Source of the DNA: Rhodanobacter sp.
GTDB taxonomy: Bacteria > Pseudomonadota > Gammaproteobacteria > Xanthomonadales > Rhodanobacteraceae
Reading direction: 5' to 3'
Length of the DNA stretch: 38,631 bases
Assembly: GCA_027450005.1 (NCBI GenBank)
Contig: DAIDKO010000036.1
Coordinates: 1-38,631, forward strand
Part shown: in pieces, positions 27,321 to 35,521 of the stretch
Layout: every line of letters begins with the position of its first letter
How positions within the stretch are numbered: position 1 is the stretch's first letter
Notes under the pieces: model-generated
Databases searched by the model: none
Seen by the model: only the letters and a program-made list of their open reading frames with translations
Told to the model about the DNA's origin: nothing
Program-made: the position numbers and the translations under genes

Positions 27321-27886
27321 GCGCATCCTTGGCTTGATCCACTTCCACCCAGTGGCCGCGCCAGCGGCGAACGCCTTCTGCTCGCGATCGAGGCCGGTTT
27401 CCGCGCTCTCGGCGTCGATCTGCGCAACATCGAAGGCCTTCTGCGGCGCACCGCGCTTGGTGCGCGCGTCCACCTGCGCCTGCAGTCCACCTTGATCGCA
27501 TCGTCCTTGGATTCCTCTTGCGCCAGCTTGTTGCGCAGCTCGGGGCTGTCGATCACAGCCAGCTCCTAGCCTTGCTTCACCCCATCGCCGGCACGCACCT
27601 TCAGGACCGCCGCACCGCGGTAGGTCGCGCAGGGCGTGGGGATGTTCGCCGCCAACACCTTGCCATCGGCGGCGATGTCGCGCACAAACGGCCCACGCTC
27701 GACGGTGGCGAAGGCCAACCGCGGTGCGCTCACCGAGGCGTCGGCGAAAAACAGGCGCAGCATGCCCGGCATGGCGAATGCCAGCACCGCCAACAAGGCC
27801 ATTGCGCCGCCGATGAGCAGCAGGCGGCGCTCTCGGTTCGGCTTGACCTCGACCATGCGGTGTTGTGCGGAAGTGTCGCGGATCAT
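27321..27886 (-). pseudogene. 5' remnant of an HlyD/RND-type periplasmic adaptor (membrane-fusion) protein
   Basis: The gene starts at an ATG at 27886 (MIRDTSAQHRMVEVKPN), has a transmembrane segment (LLLIGGAMALLAVLAFAMPG) and the start of the biotinyl-lipoyl-like domain (PFVRDIAADGKVLAA, VKVRAGDGVKQG-like). It then meets an in-frame TAG at 27568-27566, after which the same frame continues the family sequence (ELAVIDSPELRNKLAQEE), so a Gln codon probably became a stop. A frameshift near 27,486 moves the homology (LQAQVDARTKRG) to the next frame, and another near 27,355 moves it again (VEVDQAKDAL). After that the sequence switches to histidine kinase. It is therefore decayed by point mutation, indels and a large 3' deletion. 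Confidence 0.88.
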
Positions 27887-28067
27887 CGTCGGCTCCCTTG
27901 CCGCGGACAGTGCGGCCCCGATCCGGACTGAGCAATCGGCGCGCCAATCCGGAACGAAGGAAAAACAGACTGAATTTCCGCAAGTTGGGATCGGCAAGTC
28001 ACGGACGATCGGTATCCGCGGACACTGCGCGGACACCGGACAGGGTATGGCGGGCGCGCATGCGAAG

Positions 28068-28089
28068 AGCCCCGGCGGGGGCCGGGGCT
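28068..28089 (-). terminator. Likely terminator of the TonB-receptor operon
   Basis: AGCCCCGGC and GCCGGGGCT pair perfectly over 9 bp around a GGGG loop. Read on the minus strand it is preceded by A residues and followed by CTTCGC; the T tract is weak. Confidence 0.55.
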
Positions 28090-28129
28090 TGTGGGTTCAC
28101 TGCTAGTCCGGCAACAGCCTGTATTGATT

Positions 28130-28159
28130 CCGGGAAAGTGCTTTCCTGCACTTTCCCGG
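28130..28159. repeat. Perfect 12-bp hairpin downstream of the TonB receptor
   Basis: CCGGGAAAGTGC and GCACTTTCCCGG are exact mirrors with the 6-nt loop TTTCCT. The stem is very stable and no clear T tract follows on either strand. It may protect the 3' end of the receptor mRNA or be a mobile REP-type palindrome. Confidence 0.7.
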
Positions 28160-28167
28160 CTCGCTGC

Positions 28168-28193
28168 GTCCATGGATTGTCCTGTCCATGGAT
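28168..28193. repeat. Tandem GTCCATGGAT repeat forming a hairpin
   Basis: Two exact copies of GTCCATGGAT (28168-28177 and 28184-28193) are separated by 6 nt. Because TCCATGGA is its own reverse complement, the copies can pair with each other as an 8-bp stem. Confidence 0.6.
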
Positions 28194-28214
28194 CAAGCCA
28201 TCCGCGGCTCGTGC

Positions 28215-28234
28215 TGACCGGCGAGCGCCGGTCA
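28215..28234. repeat. Hairpin covering the stop codon of the TonB receptor
   Basis: TGACCGGCG and CGCCGGTCA are perfect 9-bp mirrors with a 2-nt spacer. The receptor's TGA stop (28234-28232) is part of the stem. Confidence 0.6.
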
Positions 28235-30778
28235 GAAGTCCTGCTTGAAGCGGATGCCGATGGTGCGCGGCTGGCTGACGCCGGTATAGACCTGTCCATT
28301 CGGATACTGCGGCACCACGCCGTGCGCACCGCAGATCGTCACCCCGCATTCGGTGAACTTGTAAAGCACGGCGCGCTCGTCGAAAGCGTTGTCGACGTAG
28401 GCGTCCAGCGACCAGTTGTCCTTTTCGAACCCTGCGGAAAGGTCGACTGTGTTGTATGCGGGCATATCACCGAGCAGGCTGCGCTCCAGTAGCCGGAGGT
28501 CGCTGGTGCGCTTGCCCACGTGTACCAGCGCCGCTTGCACGTAGCCCTCGTTTTCGCCCATGTCAAAGCTGTAGCGCGCAATCAGGTTCCCCTTGAAGCG
28601 CGGCGTGATCGGCAGTTGGGTGCCTTTGGGCGCCTGAGGCCCGCTAACCACCGAGCCGTTGGAGGGATTGATCGTGCCGGCGGGGCAGTAGGTGACCGGG
28701 TTGCCGTCAGCGCCCGTGAAACCGCAGTAATTGGCGGTCAACTTGGCATCGTAGAAGGCAACCCCCGCGCTGAGGTTTAGGTTGTAGGTAGCCTGCCACA
28801 CCACCTGCGACTCCAGCCCATTGATACGCGCCGAGTTGGCGTTCTTGATAATGGTCAATCCATTCGGACCAAGGATGTTGAACTGGAAATTGTTCCAGTC
28901 CTCGCGGAACACCGCACCGTTGAACGAAAGCCGGTTACCGAACCACGAGGTCTTCCAACCGAACTCCAGGTTGGTCAGGTAGTCGGCTTGGTAGGGTGGC
29001 AGCGCACCAGCGCGGTTGACGCCTCCCGGGCGGTAGCCTTCGGAACGGGTCAGGTAGACCATCGCGTTGGGCGAGATGTTCCAGGTGAGATTGATTTTGC
29101 CCAGTGAACCGCTCTGCCGCACCTGCTTGTTGAAATCCAGGCAAGGCGCGCCAAGGAAGGGCTGGTTCGAGATGCAGCCTGCCTCGCCATAGCTCGAATT
29201 CGGCGAGAAGCCCTTGCTAAAGCCGTAGAATCCGTAGAGCTGGTTCTCGCTTCGGAAGTAGCGCCCGCCGACGGTAGCGGTGAGCGTATCCGGGATGATG
29301 TCGTAGGACAGCTCGCCGAACACAGCCTTGTCGTAGTCGTAGCGCACCTGCCGGGTCAGCCAGATCGTGTTCGGCCAGCCGGACACCGACAACGAAGTGG
29401 CCAGATTGGCGATCTGGTAGTCCTGCATGATGTCGTGCTTCTGCCTCTGCCAGAACGCACCGGCGACCAAGCGCAGACGGTCCTCGCTGGGTGAGACGAT
29501 GCGCAGTTCGTGGCTGTCGTTCCGGTAGTGGTCGCGGTCGTTGATGTACTCGGACGGGTTGATCAAGGCGCCGCTGTTATCGTGGATGTACGCTCCGTAG
29601 GAGAGCAGGGTGTCGTACCAGAACGAATAGTCGTTGTAGTCAGTCGCCTCCTCCTGGTCGCGTTTCAGGTGCGCGTAGGCATACGTCAGGTCAAAATTTC
29701 CAATCTTGCCCTGCACGGTCAACGCGCCCTGCCACCAGCGGTCGTCGACGCGTTCTGGATAGAAGTGGGTGACCGCCAGGTTGCCGACGACAGGATCGCT
29801 GGCGAATGTGCCGTTCGAGATCGTCTGCTGGCCCATCAGAGTTGGGCTGATCGACCAGTCGTCGTTGAGATCCACCTTCAGAGCGGCGCGGGCACCCTGG
29901 GTGTTGACGTCGTTGTAGTGCTTGCGGGCATGCCCGTGGCACTCCAGCATCGGGCCCGGCGTGCAGTTGTCGGCGTTGCTGATGGTGATGCCGGACACCG
30001 GGAAGGTGCGCGTGCCGGCCTTGTTGTCGATGTAGCCGGCGTCGTGTTCGCGCCAGCCCACGACGCGCACCGCCGCGGCCGGGCTCAGCGGAATGTTGAG
30101 CATGCCGTCGCCGGTATAGCCCACGCCGCCGTGCGCTACGTCATCGACGCCGAGCTGGTAGCTCGCCGCGAAACGACTGGGATCCGGCTTGTTTGTGATG
30201 ATGCGCAGAGCCCCCGCCTCGGCGCTGGCGCCGTATAGTGTGCCTTGAGGCCCAGCCAACACCTCGATGCGGGCGATGTCGTACATATGAATGTCGAGCG
30301 GCCCCTGGATCGTGGTGATGGGCTGGTCGTCCAAGTACACGCCGACGCTCGGTTGCGATCCGGAGTGATTCGTGTTTCCTCCGCTGGCCACGCCGCGCAT
30401 GTAGATGGTCGCAAAGCCCGGGCCAGTGGCGATGCCACCGCCGCCCTGCTGGAAGGTGACACTGGGCAGGTATTTCACATAATCGTTGAAATTCTGCACG
30501 TGGAGTGCTTCAAGCTGGTCGTTCTCCAGCACATTAATGCTGATCGGCACCTTCTGAAGGTTCTCGGTGCGCTTCTGCGCCGTTACCGTGACCACGCCCA
30601 GCGTGGTGGACTTCAGCTTCGTTTTTGCTGCTGAAGGCGCGGCCGCAGTTGTCGCCTGAACCGCCCCCTGCGCCAGCGCAGGTGCGGTGATGGCCAGACA
30701 GATTGCCGCGGCCAGCGGCAGCCTGGCCATTCCACTCCCGTAAGCCCCACCCACACGCTTTAAGTTCTTCGTTTGCAT
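28232..30778 (-). CDS. TonB-dependent outer-membrane receptor
   Basis: An 848-residue beta-barrel transporter. The signal peptide (LPLAAAICLAITAPALAQG) is followed by a linker, a TonB-box-like stretch (LGVVTVTAQKRTENLQKVP) and the plug domain (VGVYLDDQPI, LAGPQGTLYGASAEAGALRIIT). The barrel ends in GIRFKQDF with a terminal phenylalanine. It resembles the large TonB receptor families of Sphingomonads and Xanthomonads that take up unknown organic substrates rather than the ferric-siderophore type with a signalling domain. Predicted outer loops hold four closely spaced cysteine pairs (C-x8-C, C-x10-C, C-x13-C, C-x4-C), likely disulfides. A strong GGGGAGGGG ribosome site precedes the ATG. It lies 44 bp after the sulfotransferase gene, in one operon. 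Confidence 0.93.
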   Translation of the reverse strand: MQTKNLKRVGGAYGSGMARLPLAAAICLAITAPALAQGAVQATTAAAPSAAKTKLKSTTLGVVTVTAQKRTENLQKVPISINVLENDQLEALHVQNFNDYVKYLPSVTFQQGGGGIATGPGFATIYMRGVASGGNTNHSGSQPSVGVYLDDQPITTIQGPLDIHMYDIARIEVLAGPQGTLYGASAEAGALRIITNKPDPSRFAASYQLGVDDVAHGGVGYTGDGMLNIPLSPAAAVRVVGWREHDAGYIDNKAGTRTFPVSGITISNADNCTPGPMLECHGHARKHYNDVNTQGARAALKVDLNDDWSISPTLMGQQTISNGTFASDPVVGNLAVTHFYPERVDDRWWQGALTVQGKIGNFDLTYAYAHLKRDQEEATDYNDYSFWYDTLLSYGAYIHDNSGALINPSEYINDRDHYRNDSHELRIVSPSEDRLRLVAGAFWQRQKHDIMQDYQIANLATSLSVSGWPNTIWLTRQVRYDYDKAVFGELSYDIIPDTLTATVGGRYFRSENQLYGFYGFSKGFSPNSSYGEAGCISNQPFLGAPCLDFNKQVRQSGSLGKINLTWNISPNAMVYLTRSEGYRPGGVNRAGALPPYQADYLTNLEFGWKTSWFGNRLSFNGAVFREDWNNFQFNILGPNGLTIIKNANSARINGLESQVVWQATYNLNLSAGVAFYDAKLTANYCGFTGADGNPVTYCPAGTINPSNGSVVSGPQAPKGTQLPITPRFKGNLIARYSFDMGENEGYVQAALVHVGKRTSDLRLLERSLLGDMPAYNTVDLSAGFEKDNWSLDAYVDNAFDERAVLYKFTECGVTICGAHGVVPQYPNGQVYTGVSQPRTIGIRFKQDF

Positions 30779-30822
30779 GACCCCTCCCCTGTAGTCCACG
30801 ACCATCGATCGATATCGAACCG

Positions 30823-32841
30823 CTACCACCCCTCCGGCGCATCCGGATAGCTCTCCAGCACCGGCCCCAGCGCCGATTCCAGTGGCCCCAGCCACGCCAT
30901 GTAATGCCGCCAGTGATCCACCCCTTCGCGGTAGATCGGCCTTCGTACCTGCTCGGAACTAGCCGTGCGCACCGGCCGCGTGTTCTCGAAGAAACGCAGG
31001 CATGCCGTTTCAAACGGGAGGCCGCAATAGTCGAGCAGCCGGCGCACCTCGCCCTCAGTATCGTCGACCATGCGCTCATACACCACGCGGTGCACGCGCC
31101 CGGGAAGCACGGCGTCGAAGTGCGCCATCAGCGCCACGTAGTCGCGGTAATAGCGCCCTACGTCGCCCAGGTCGTAGCTGAAGTTCTGGCCACGCGCGAA
31201 ATGCTGCTTGAAGACAGAGAAGCCACACGCCAGCGGATGCCGGCGCGCGTCGATGATCTTCGCATTCGGCAGCATCAGGTGGATCAGGCCGACGTGCATG
31301 AAGTTGTTCGGCATCTTATCGATGAACAGCGGCGCCGTGGTCTTACGCTGGATCCGGGTGTGCATCAGGTAGCGCTCGCCGAGCGCGCGCAGTCCATCGG
31401 CGTCCAGCGCTGCCAGCGCTACGTGGTAGGGCATCGCCTCGTCCGCGTCGCCCTGCCGGCGCAGCAGACGGGTGATCGAGGTGATCTCCGGCAGCTCCAT
31501 GGTGCCTTCGACCTGGCTGTGGCTGGACAAGATCTGCTCGATCAGGGTGGAGCCGGCGCGCGGCAGGCCGACCACGAAGATTGGATCAGGCGCCGCACTA
31601 CCACTACCCTCGCGCGCGGCGAAGAACTCAGCGGTGTAGTGCTGTCGGATGTAGCGCACCCGCGCGCTGGTGTCGTCCGCACTGTAGTGCAGCTGTGCGC
31701 GGCGGATCGCATTGCCCTGCACGTAGTGACGGAACGACGGCTCGTACTCGCCGCCATCCTCCAGCGCCTTGCCAACGGCGAATTCCAGGTGCAGGCGGTC
31801 ATCCTCGCTCAGGTCCGAGCGCGCCAGCTGCGCGCGCATCGCCGCCAGGTCGTCGGCATCGAAACGGAAGGTCTTGAGGTTAGCCAAGCTCCACCAGACC
31901 TCGCCGAACGAAGGCTGCAGAGCCAAGCTGCGCCGATAGGCGGCGATGGCCCGGTCCAGATGCCCGGCAGTCTTCAGCGCATGGCCGTAGCTCACCCACA
32001 GCTTAGGCGTATCCGGACTGCTCTCCACCAGCTCGTCATAGATGCGGATGGCCGGCTCGTAGTCACCGACACGGCATAGCACCACCGCCTTCAGGTTGCG
32101 GCAGCCGATGTCGCCGGGATCGGACGCCAGCAGACGGTCGATCTCGGCCAGTGCCTGCTCGGGGCGGTTACTGCGATGCAGGACCAGTGCATAGTTGCGG
32201 CGCGCCTCGTGAAAGCCGGGGGCGAGCTCCAGGCAACGTTCGAGCAGGTGCAGCGCATCCTCGATACGGCCGAGCCGGGCTGCCACCTCGGCGAACATGC
32301 GGATCGCCGCCACGTCGGTGGGTGCCTGCCTCAGCTGCGTGCGCAGCAGCGCCTCCGCCGCTGGGATGCGGTTCTCCGCCAGGGCAACCGCCGCAGCCAG
32401 CAATTGCGGATCACGGGTGGAATGCCGCACGTGACTGACATAGGCCGCCTCGGCCGCCTCCTGCTCGCCTGCTGCCGCAAGGCAATCGCCGAGCATGCGC
32501 CAGGACTGCGGCAGGTCGGGTTTCAGCGCCACCGTCCGGCGCAGTGCGGCGATGGCTTCCTGGCCACGGCCGCTGCGGGACAGCGCCAGCCCCAGATCAA
32601 GTTGAATCTCCGCCCAGTCCGGCCTGCTGCGTGCCAGCGGCACGAGGATAGCCAAGGCCGCGGACAAGTCACCAAGGAGCGAGTGTAGTGCTGCTCGCAA
32701 TTGCAGGGCGGATGGATGCCCGGGTGCAGCCCGCAGGATGTCGTCGAGCAGTTCGGCTGCCTGTGCAGGGTCCTGCTCCAGCAGCCGTGCGGCGTGGATC
32801 AGCGCCTCTTCGAGCGTGCCGGTGTCGGGAGCCGCCGTCAT
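30823..32841 (-). CDS. TPR-repeat sulfotransferase family protein
   Basis: A 672-residue two-part protein. The first roughly 400 residues are tandem TPR repeats (LQLRAALHSLLGDLSAALAI, LDLGLALSRSGRGQEAIAAL and others). The C-terminal part is a PAPS-dependent sulfotransferase domain, with the 5'-phosphosulfate loop FVVGLPRAGSTLIEQIL and the 3'-phosphate region IIDARRHPLACGFSVFKQHF. It should transfer sulfate to an unknown protein or small molecule; TPRs suggest a protein or peptide partner. The ATG at 32841 is taken because the frame upstream crosses the intergenic region without homology. It heads an operon with the TonB receptor. No signal peptide is seen, so it acts in the cytosol. Confidence 0.9.
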   Translation of the reverse strand: MTAAPDTGTLEEALIHAARLLEQDPAQAAELLDDILRAAPGHPSALQLRAALHSLLGDLSAALAILVPLARSRPDWAEIQLDLGLALSRSGRGQEAIAALRRTVALKPDLPQSWRMLGDCLAAAGEQEAAEAAYVSHVRHSTRDPQLLAAAVALAENRIPAAEALLRTQLRQAPTDVAAIRMFAEVAARLGRIEDALHLLERCLELAPGFHEARRNYALVLHRSNRPEQALAEIDRLLASDPGDIGCRNLKAVVLCRVGDYEPAIRIYDELVESSPDTPKLWVSYGHALKTAGHLDRAIAAYRRSLALQPSFGEVWWSLANLKTFRFDADDLAAMRAQLARSDLSEDDRLHLEFAVGKALEDGGEYEPSFRHYVQGNAIRRAQLHYSADDTSARVRYIRQHYTAEFFAAREGSGSAAPDPIFVVGLPRAGSTLIEQILSSHSQVEGTMELPEITSITRLLRRQGDADEAMPYHVALAALDADGLRALGERYLMHTRIQRKTTAPLFIDKMPNNFMHVGLIHLMLPNAKIIDARRHPLACGFSVFKQHFARGQNFSYDLGDVGRYYRDYVALMAHFDAVLPGRVHRVVYERMVDDTEGEVRRLLDYCGLPFETACLRFFENTRPVRTASSEQVRRPIYREGVDHWRHYMAWLGPLESALGPVLESYPDAPEGW

Positions 32842-32967
32842 ATGCCCGCTTGCCGCGGCACCGCGGCCGGTCCGTGCGGGTCGATGCCCGGACGGCAGAA
32901 CAGGAACACAACGCGTTGCATGGACGATGGCAGCTCCCCCGGGACTTGACGGCAATCTAGCACCGCA

Positions 32968-32990
32968 ATCCCATCGACAGATAGTGGGAT
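32968..32990. promoter_or_regulatory. Inverted repeat in the divergent sulfotransferase/oxygenase promoter region
   Basis: ATCCCA (32968-32973) and TGGGAT (32985-32990) are exact mirrors 11 nt apart in the 263-bp gap between two divergent operons. The symmetry suits a dimeric regulator, but no regulator gene is adjacent. Confidence 0.4.
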
Positions 32991-32998
32991 AACGACGG

Positions 32999-33027
32999 TG
33001 GACAAGGGCGCTGGAATCGGACATACA
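32999..33027 (+). promoter_or_regulatory. Possible promoter of the oxygenase operon
   Basis: TGGACA (32999-33004) and CATACA (33022-33027) are 17 bp apart, 77 bp before the GTG start. The -35 is good and the -10 is weak. The repeat at 32968-32990 lies immediately upstream of it. Confidence 0.35.
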
Positions 33028-33104
33028 CTGCCGAGAAGCGCGGAGCATGGACGCCCTAGAGATCGAGGACCCGTCGCGCCCATGCCATACAGGGGACCAA
33101 ATCC

Positions 33105-34178
33105 GTGAACAATGCCGACACCGGGATCGAGGCACTCGATCGTTCGTACGCCCTGCCGGCGCGCTATTACGCGGGCCACACAGCGCTGGCGCTGGAACAG
33201 CGCGCAGTGTTCGCACGCAGCTGGCAGTTAGTAGCCCATCAGGGGCAACTGGCTGAGCCGGGCGACCACGTGGTTGGGCAGGTGGCCGAGGTCCCGGTAT
33301 TGCTCGTGCGCGGACACGATGGAGTGCTTCGCGCGTTCCCCAATGTATGCCGCCACCGCGCTGGACCGCTCGCGCTGTGCGACGGCAAGGGCATCCGCGC
33401 CCTGCACTGTAAATACCACGGCTGGACGTACACGCTGGAAGGCCAACTCCGCAGCGCGCCTGAGATGCAGGACGCATGCGATTTCCGGGTCGAGGACATC
33501 CGCCTGCCGCCGCTGCGCGTGCACGAATGGCAGGGCCTGGTTTTCGTGGCGCTGGACGCGGAGACGCCGCCGTTCGACGAGGTCTACGGCGGCATCGTCG
33601 AGCGCATCGCGCCGATCGACCTGTCGGCGATGCGCTACCTGCGCCGCGACACCTATGACATCGCCTGCAACTGGAAGGTCTACGTCGACAACTTCCTTGA
33701 GGGCTACCACCTGCCGCACGTGCATCCGGGCCTGTCGAAGGTGCTCGACTATCGCGCCTACGACACCGAGCTGTTCGCCTGGCATTCGCTGCAGTCCTCG
33801 CCGCTGCGCAACAGCAGCACGCTGTATGGCGACGGCCAGGCGTTCTACTACTTCGTCTACCCCAACGTGATGCTCAACATCCTGCCGGGCCGACTGCAGA
33901 CCAACCGCATCCTGCCGCTGGGTCCCGACCGCTGTCGCATCGTGTTCGACTACCACTACACGCAGGACGAGACAGCCCAGACGCGCATCGAAGCCGACCA
34001 GGCCTTCAGCGACGAGGTGCAGCGCGAGGACATCGCGATCTGCGAGGCGGTGCAACGGGGCCTGTCCTCCGGCCGCTACGTCCCCGGCCGGTTGTGCCCG
34101 AAGCGCGAAAGCGGCGTCTGGCATTTCCAGAACCTGCTGCGCGCGGCCTACGCCGGGGCCGCCGGAGATCCCGCGTGA
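33105..34178 (+). CDS. Rieske non-heme iron oxygenase alpha subunit, probable quaternary-amine/betaine demethylase or monooxygenase
   Basis: A 357-residue oxygenase. The Rieske [2Fe-2S] ligands are C82-x-H84 (VCRHRAG) and C102-x2-H105 (HCKYHGW). The mononuclear iron site is formed by H202 and H207 in NFLEGYHLPHVHPG plus a downstream Asp in the SDEVQREDIAICEAV helix. Motif style is that of choline/carnitine monooxygenase, glycine betaine demethylase GbcA and stachydrine demethylase Stc2 rather than aromatic dioxygenases. It starts at a GTG with AGGGGA 8 nt upstream. No reductase partner is in the window. The stop overlaps the permease start. The substrate is inferred from the downstream flavoprotein. 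Confidence 0.88.
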   Translation: MNNADTGIEALDRSYALPARYYAGHTALALEQRAVFARSWQLVAHQGQLAEPGDHVVGQVAEVPVLLVRGHDGVLRAFPNVCRHRAGPLALCDGKGIRALHCKYHGWTYTLEGQLRSAPEMQDACDFRVEDIRLPPLRVHEWQGLVFVALDAETPPFDEVYGGIVERIAPIDLSAMRYLRRDTYDIACNWKVYVDNFLEGYHLPHVHPGLSKVLDYRAYDTELFAWHSLQSSPLRNSSTLYGDGQAFYYFVYPNVMLNILPGRLQTNRILPLGPDRCRIVFDYHYTQDETAQTRIEADQAFSDEVQREDIAICEAVQRGLSSGRYVPGRLCPKRESGVWHFQNLLRAAYAGAAGDPA

Positions 34179-35521
34179 GCGGTGTCGACGCCACCGCGGC
34201 GCGCGGCGAACGCAAGATCGGCTTCTGGACCTGCACGGCCCTGGTGATAGGTAACGTGATCGGCATGGGCATCTTCGTGCTGCCCGCCTCGCTGGCACCC
34301 TACGGCTTCAATGCACTGATCGGCTGGGTTATCGTGCTGGCTGGCTGCCTGGTGCTGGCCCGCGTGTTCTCGCAGCTGGCCCGCGCCCTGCCCGGGGTCG
34401 GCGGCCCCTACGGCTATATCAGCCATACGCTGGGCGGAACAACGGCCTACCTGGCGCTGTGGGCTTACTGGGTGTCGGTGTGGCTCACCAATTCCGCGCT
34501 GGCGACCGGCGTAGTCGGCTACCTGGTGGTGGTATTCCCGCCACTGGGCGCGCTGCCGCCGATGTGGTTTGCCCAGGCCCTGCTGTGGGCGATGGTGGCG
34601 GTGAACCTGTGCGGCGTGCGCAGCAGCGGCGGCGTGCAAATCGCCACCACGGCGCTCAAACTGTTGCCGATGCTGGCGATCGCGTTGCTGGGCGGCTGGC
34701 TACTGCTGACTTCGCCGGCCAGCTACACCGCCCACCTTCCGCCCACGCCGATCACCCTGGGCAGCGTGACCGCCGCCTCCACCATCGCCCTGTTCGCGAT
34801 GATCGGCGTCGAATCGGCCAGCGTGCCGGCGGCGCGCGTGGATGAGCCTGCGCGCACCATCCCGCGCGCCACCATGGCCGGTACCGTGCTCACCGCGGCG
34901 ATCTACATCGTCGTCTCGGCCGTGCCACTGCTGCTGATCCGGCAGCAGGAGCTGGCCGACACGGGCGCGCCGTTCGCGCTGCTGATGGACCGCTACGCCG
35001 CTGCGGGGTCCGGGCGCTGGCTGGCGCTTTTTGTGGCGATCAGCGGACTGGGCGCGCTCAACGGCTGGACCCTGTTGGTAGGGGAGCTGACCCGCACGAT
35101 GGCCGGCAACGGCGTACTGCCGGCCGTACTCGCGCGCAGCAACCGCCAGGGCACGCCGGTGGTGGCGCTACTGGTTAGCGGCGTACTGGCCGCGGGAATG
35201 ATCGCGCTGAGCTACAGCAAGTCGCTGGTGTCGGCCTTCACCTTCCTCACCCGGGTGGGGACGGCCGCCAGCCTGCCGCTCTACCTTTGCTGTGGGCTGG
35301 CGCTGGCCGTGCTGTGGCGCCGGCGCCACGCCGCCTGCAACACGCGGCGGAGCATGATTGTGGCGGCCGCGTGCGTGCTGTTCGTGGCGTTCGCCTTCGT
35401 TGGCACCGGCCGTGAGCCCTTCCTGTATGCCCTGGGGTTGGTCGCGGCGGGGCTGCCGCTGTATGCGCTGATGCGCCTGTGGCGCCGCGGGGATCCATCG
35501 GCCGGAGTACTGCCGGAATGA
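34175..35521 (+). CDS. APC-family amino acid/amine permease
   Basis: A 448-residue inner-membrane transporter with about 12 hydrophobic segments. The first helix region (KIGFWTCTALVIGNVIGMGIFVLP) has the APC-superfamily GxGIF motif, and the overall pattern (VGGPYGYISHTLG, IGVESASVPAARVDEPARTIPRA) resembles AdiC/CadB-type exchangers. In this operon it should import the methylated amino acid or betaine, or exchange it for a product. The GTG start overlaps the oxygenase stop (GTGA) with GGAG 8 nt upstream. Its stop overlaps the next ATG as ATGA. Specificity cannot be read from the sequence. Confidence 0.9.
   Translation: MSGVDATAARGERKIGFWTCTALVIGNVIGMGIFVLPASLAPYGFNALIGWVIVLAGCLVLARVFSQLARALPGVGGPYGYISHTLGGTTAYLALWAYWVSVWLTNSALATGVVGYLVVVFPPLGALPPMWFAQALLWAMVAVNLCGVRSSGGVQIATTALKLLPMLAIALLGGWLLLTSPASYTAHLPPTPITLGSVTAASTIALFAMIGVESASVPAARVDEPARTIPRATMAGTVLTAAIYIVVSAVPLLLIRQQELADTGAPFALLMDRYAAAGSGRWLALFVAISGLGALNGWTLLVGELTRTMAGNGVLPAVLARSNRQGTPVVALLVSGVLAAGMIALSYSKSLVSAFTFLTRVGTAASLPLYLCCGLALAVLWRRRHAACNTRRSMIVAAACVLFVAFAFVGTGREPFLYALGLVAAGLPLYALMRLWRRGDPSAGVLPE

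Larger units (their letters stand above)
27887..28231. other. Intergenic stretch with a hairpin cluster
   Basis: These 345 bp hold no credible gene. The part nearest the adaptor remnant (27887-28060) shows nothing distinct beyond a likely old promoter region for that gene. The rest carries three strong hairpins, and a fourth covers the receptor stop codon; they are listed separately. Confidence 0.7.

Noticed and set aside
25853-27556. A 567-residue minus-strand open frame across qmcA and the kinase remnant
   Set aside because: It follows the adaptor remnant only at its first codons and then runs out of frame through qmcA with low-complexity composition.
30795-30815. ATCGATCGATATCGA-like string before the TonB receptor as an operator
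   Set aside because: It is a short simple-sequence palindrome in a 44-bp gap within an operon; no reason to assign function.
32838-33179. A 113-residue minus-strand frame as a possible precursor peptide gene beside the sulfotransferase
   Set aside because: It overlaps both the sulfotransferase start and the oxygenase start, has no ribosome site, and shows no leader/core pattern.
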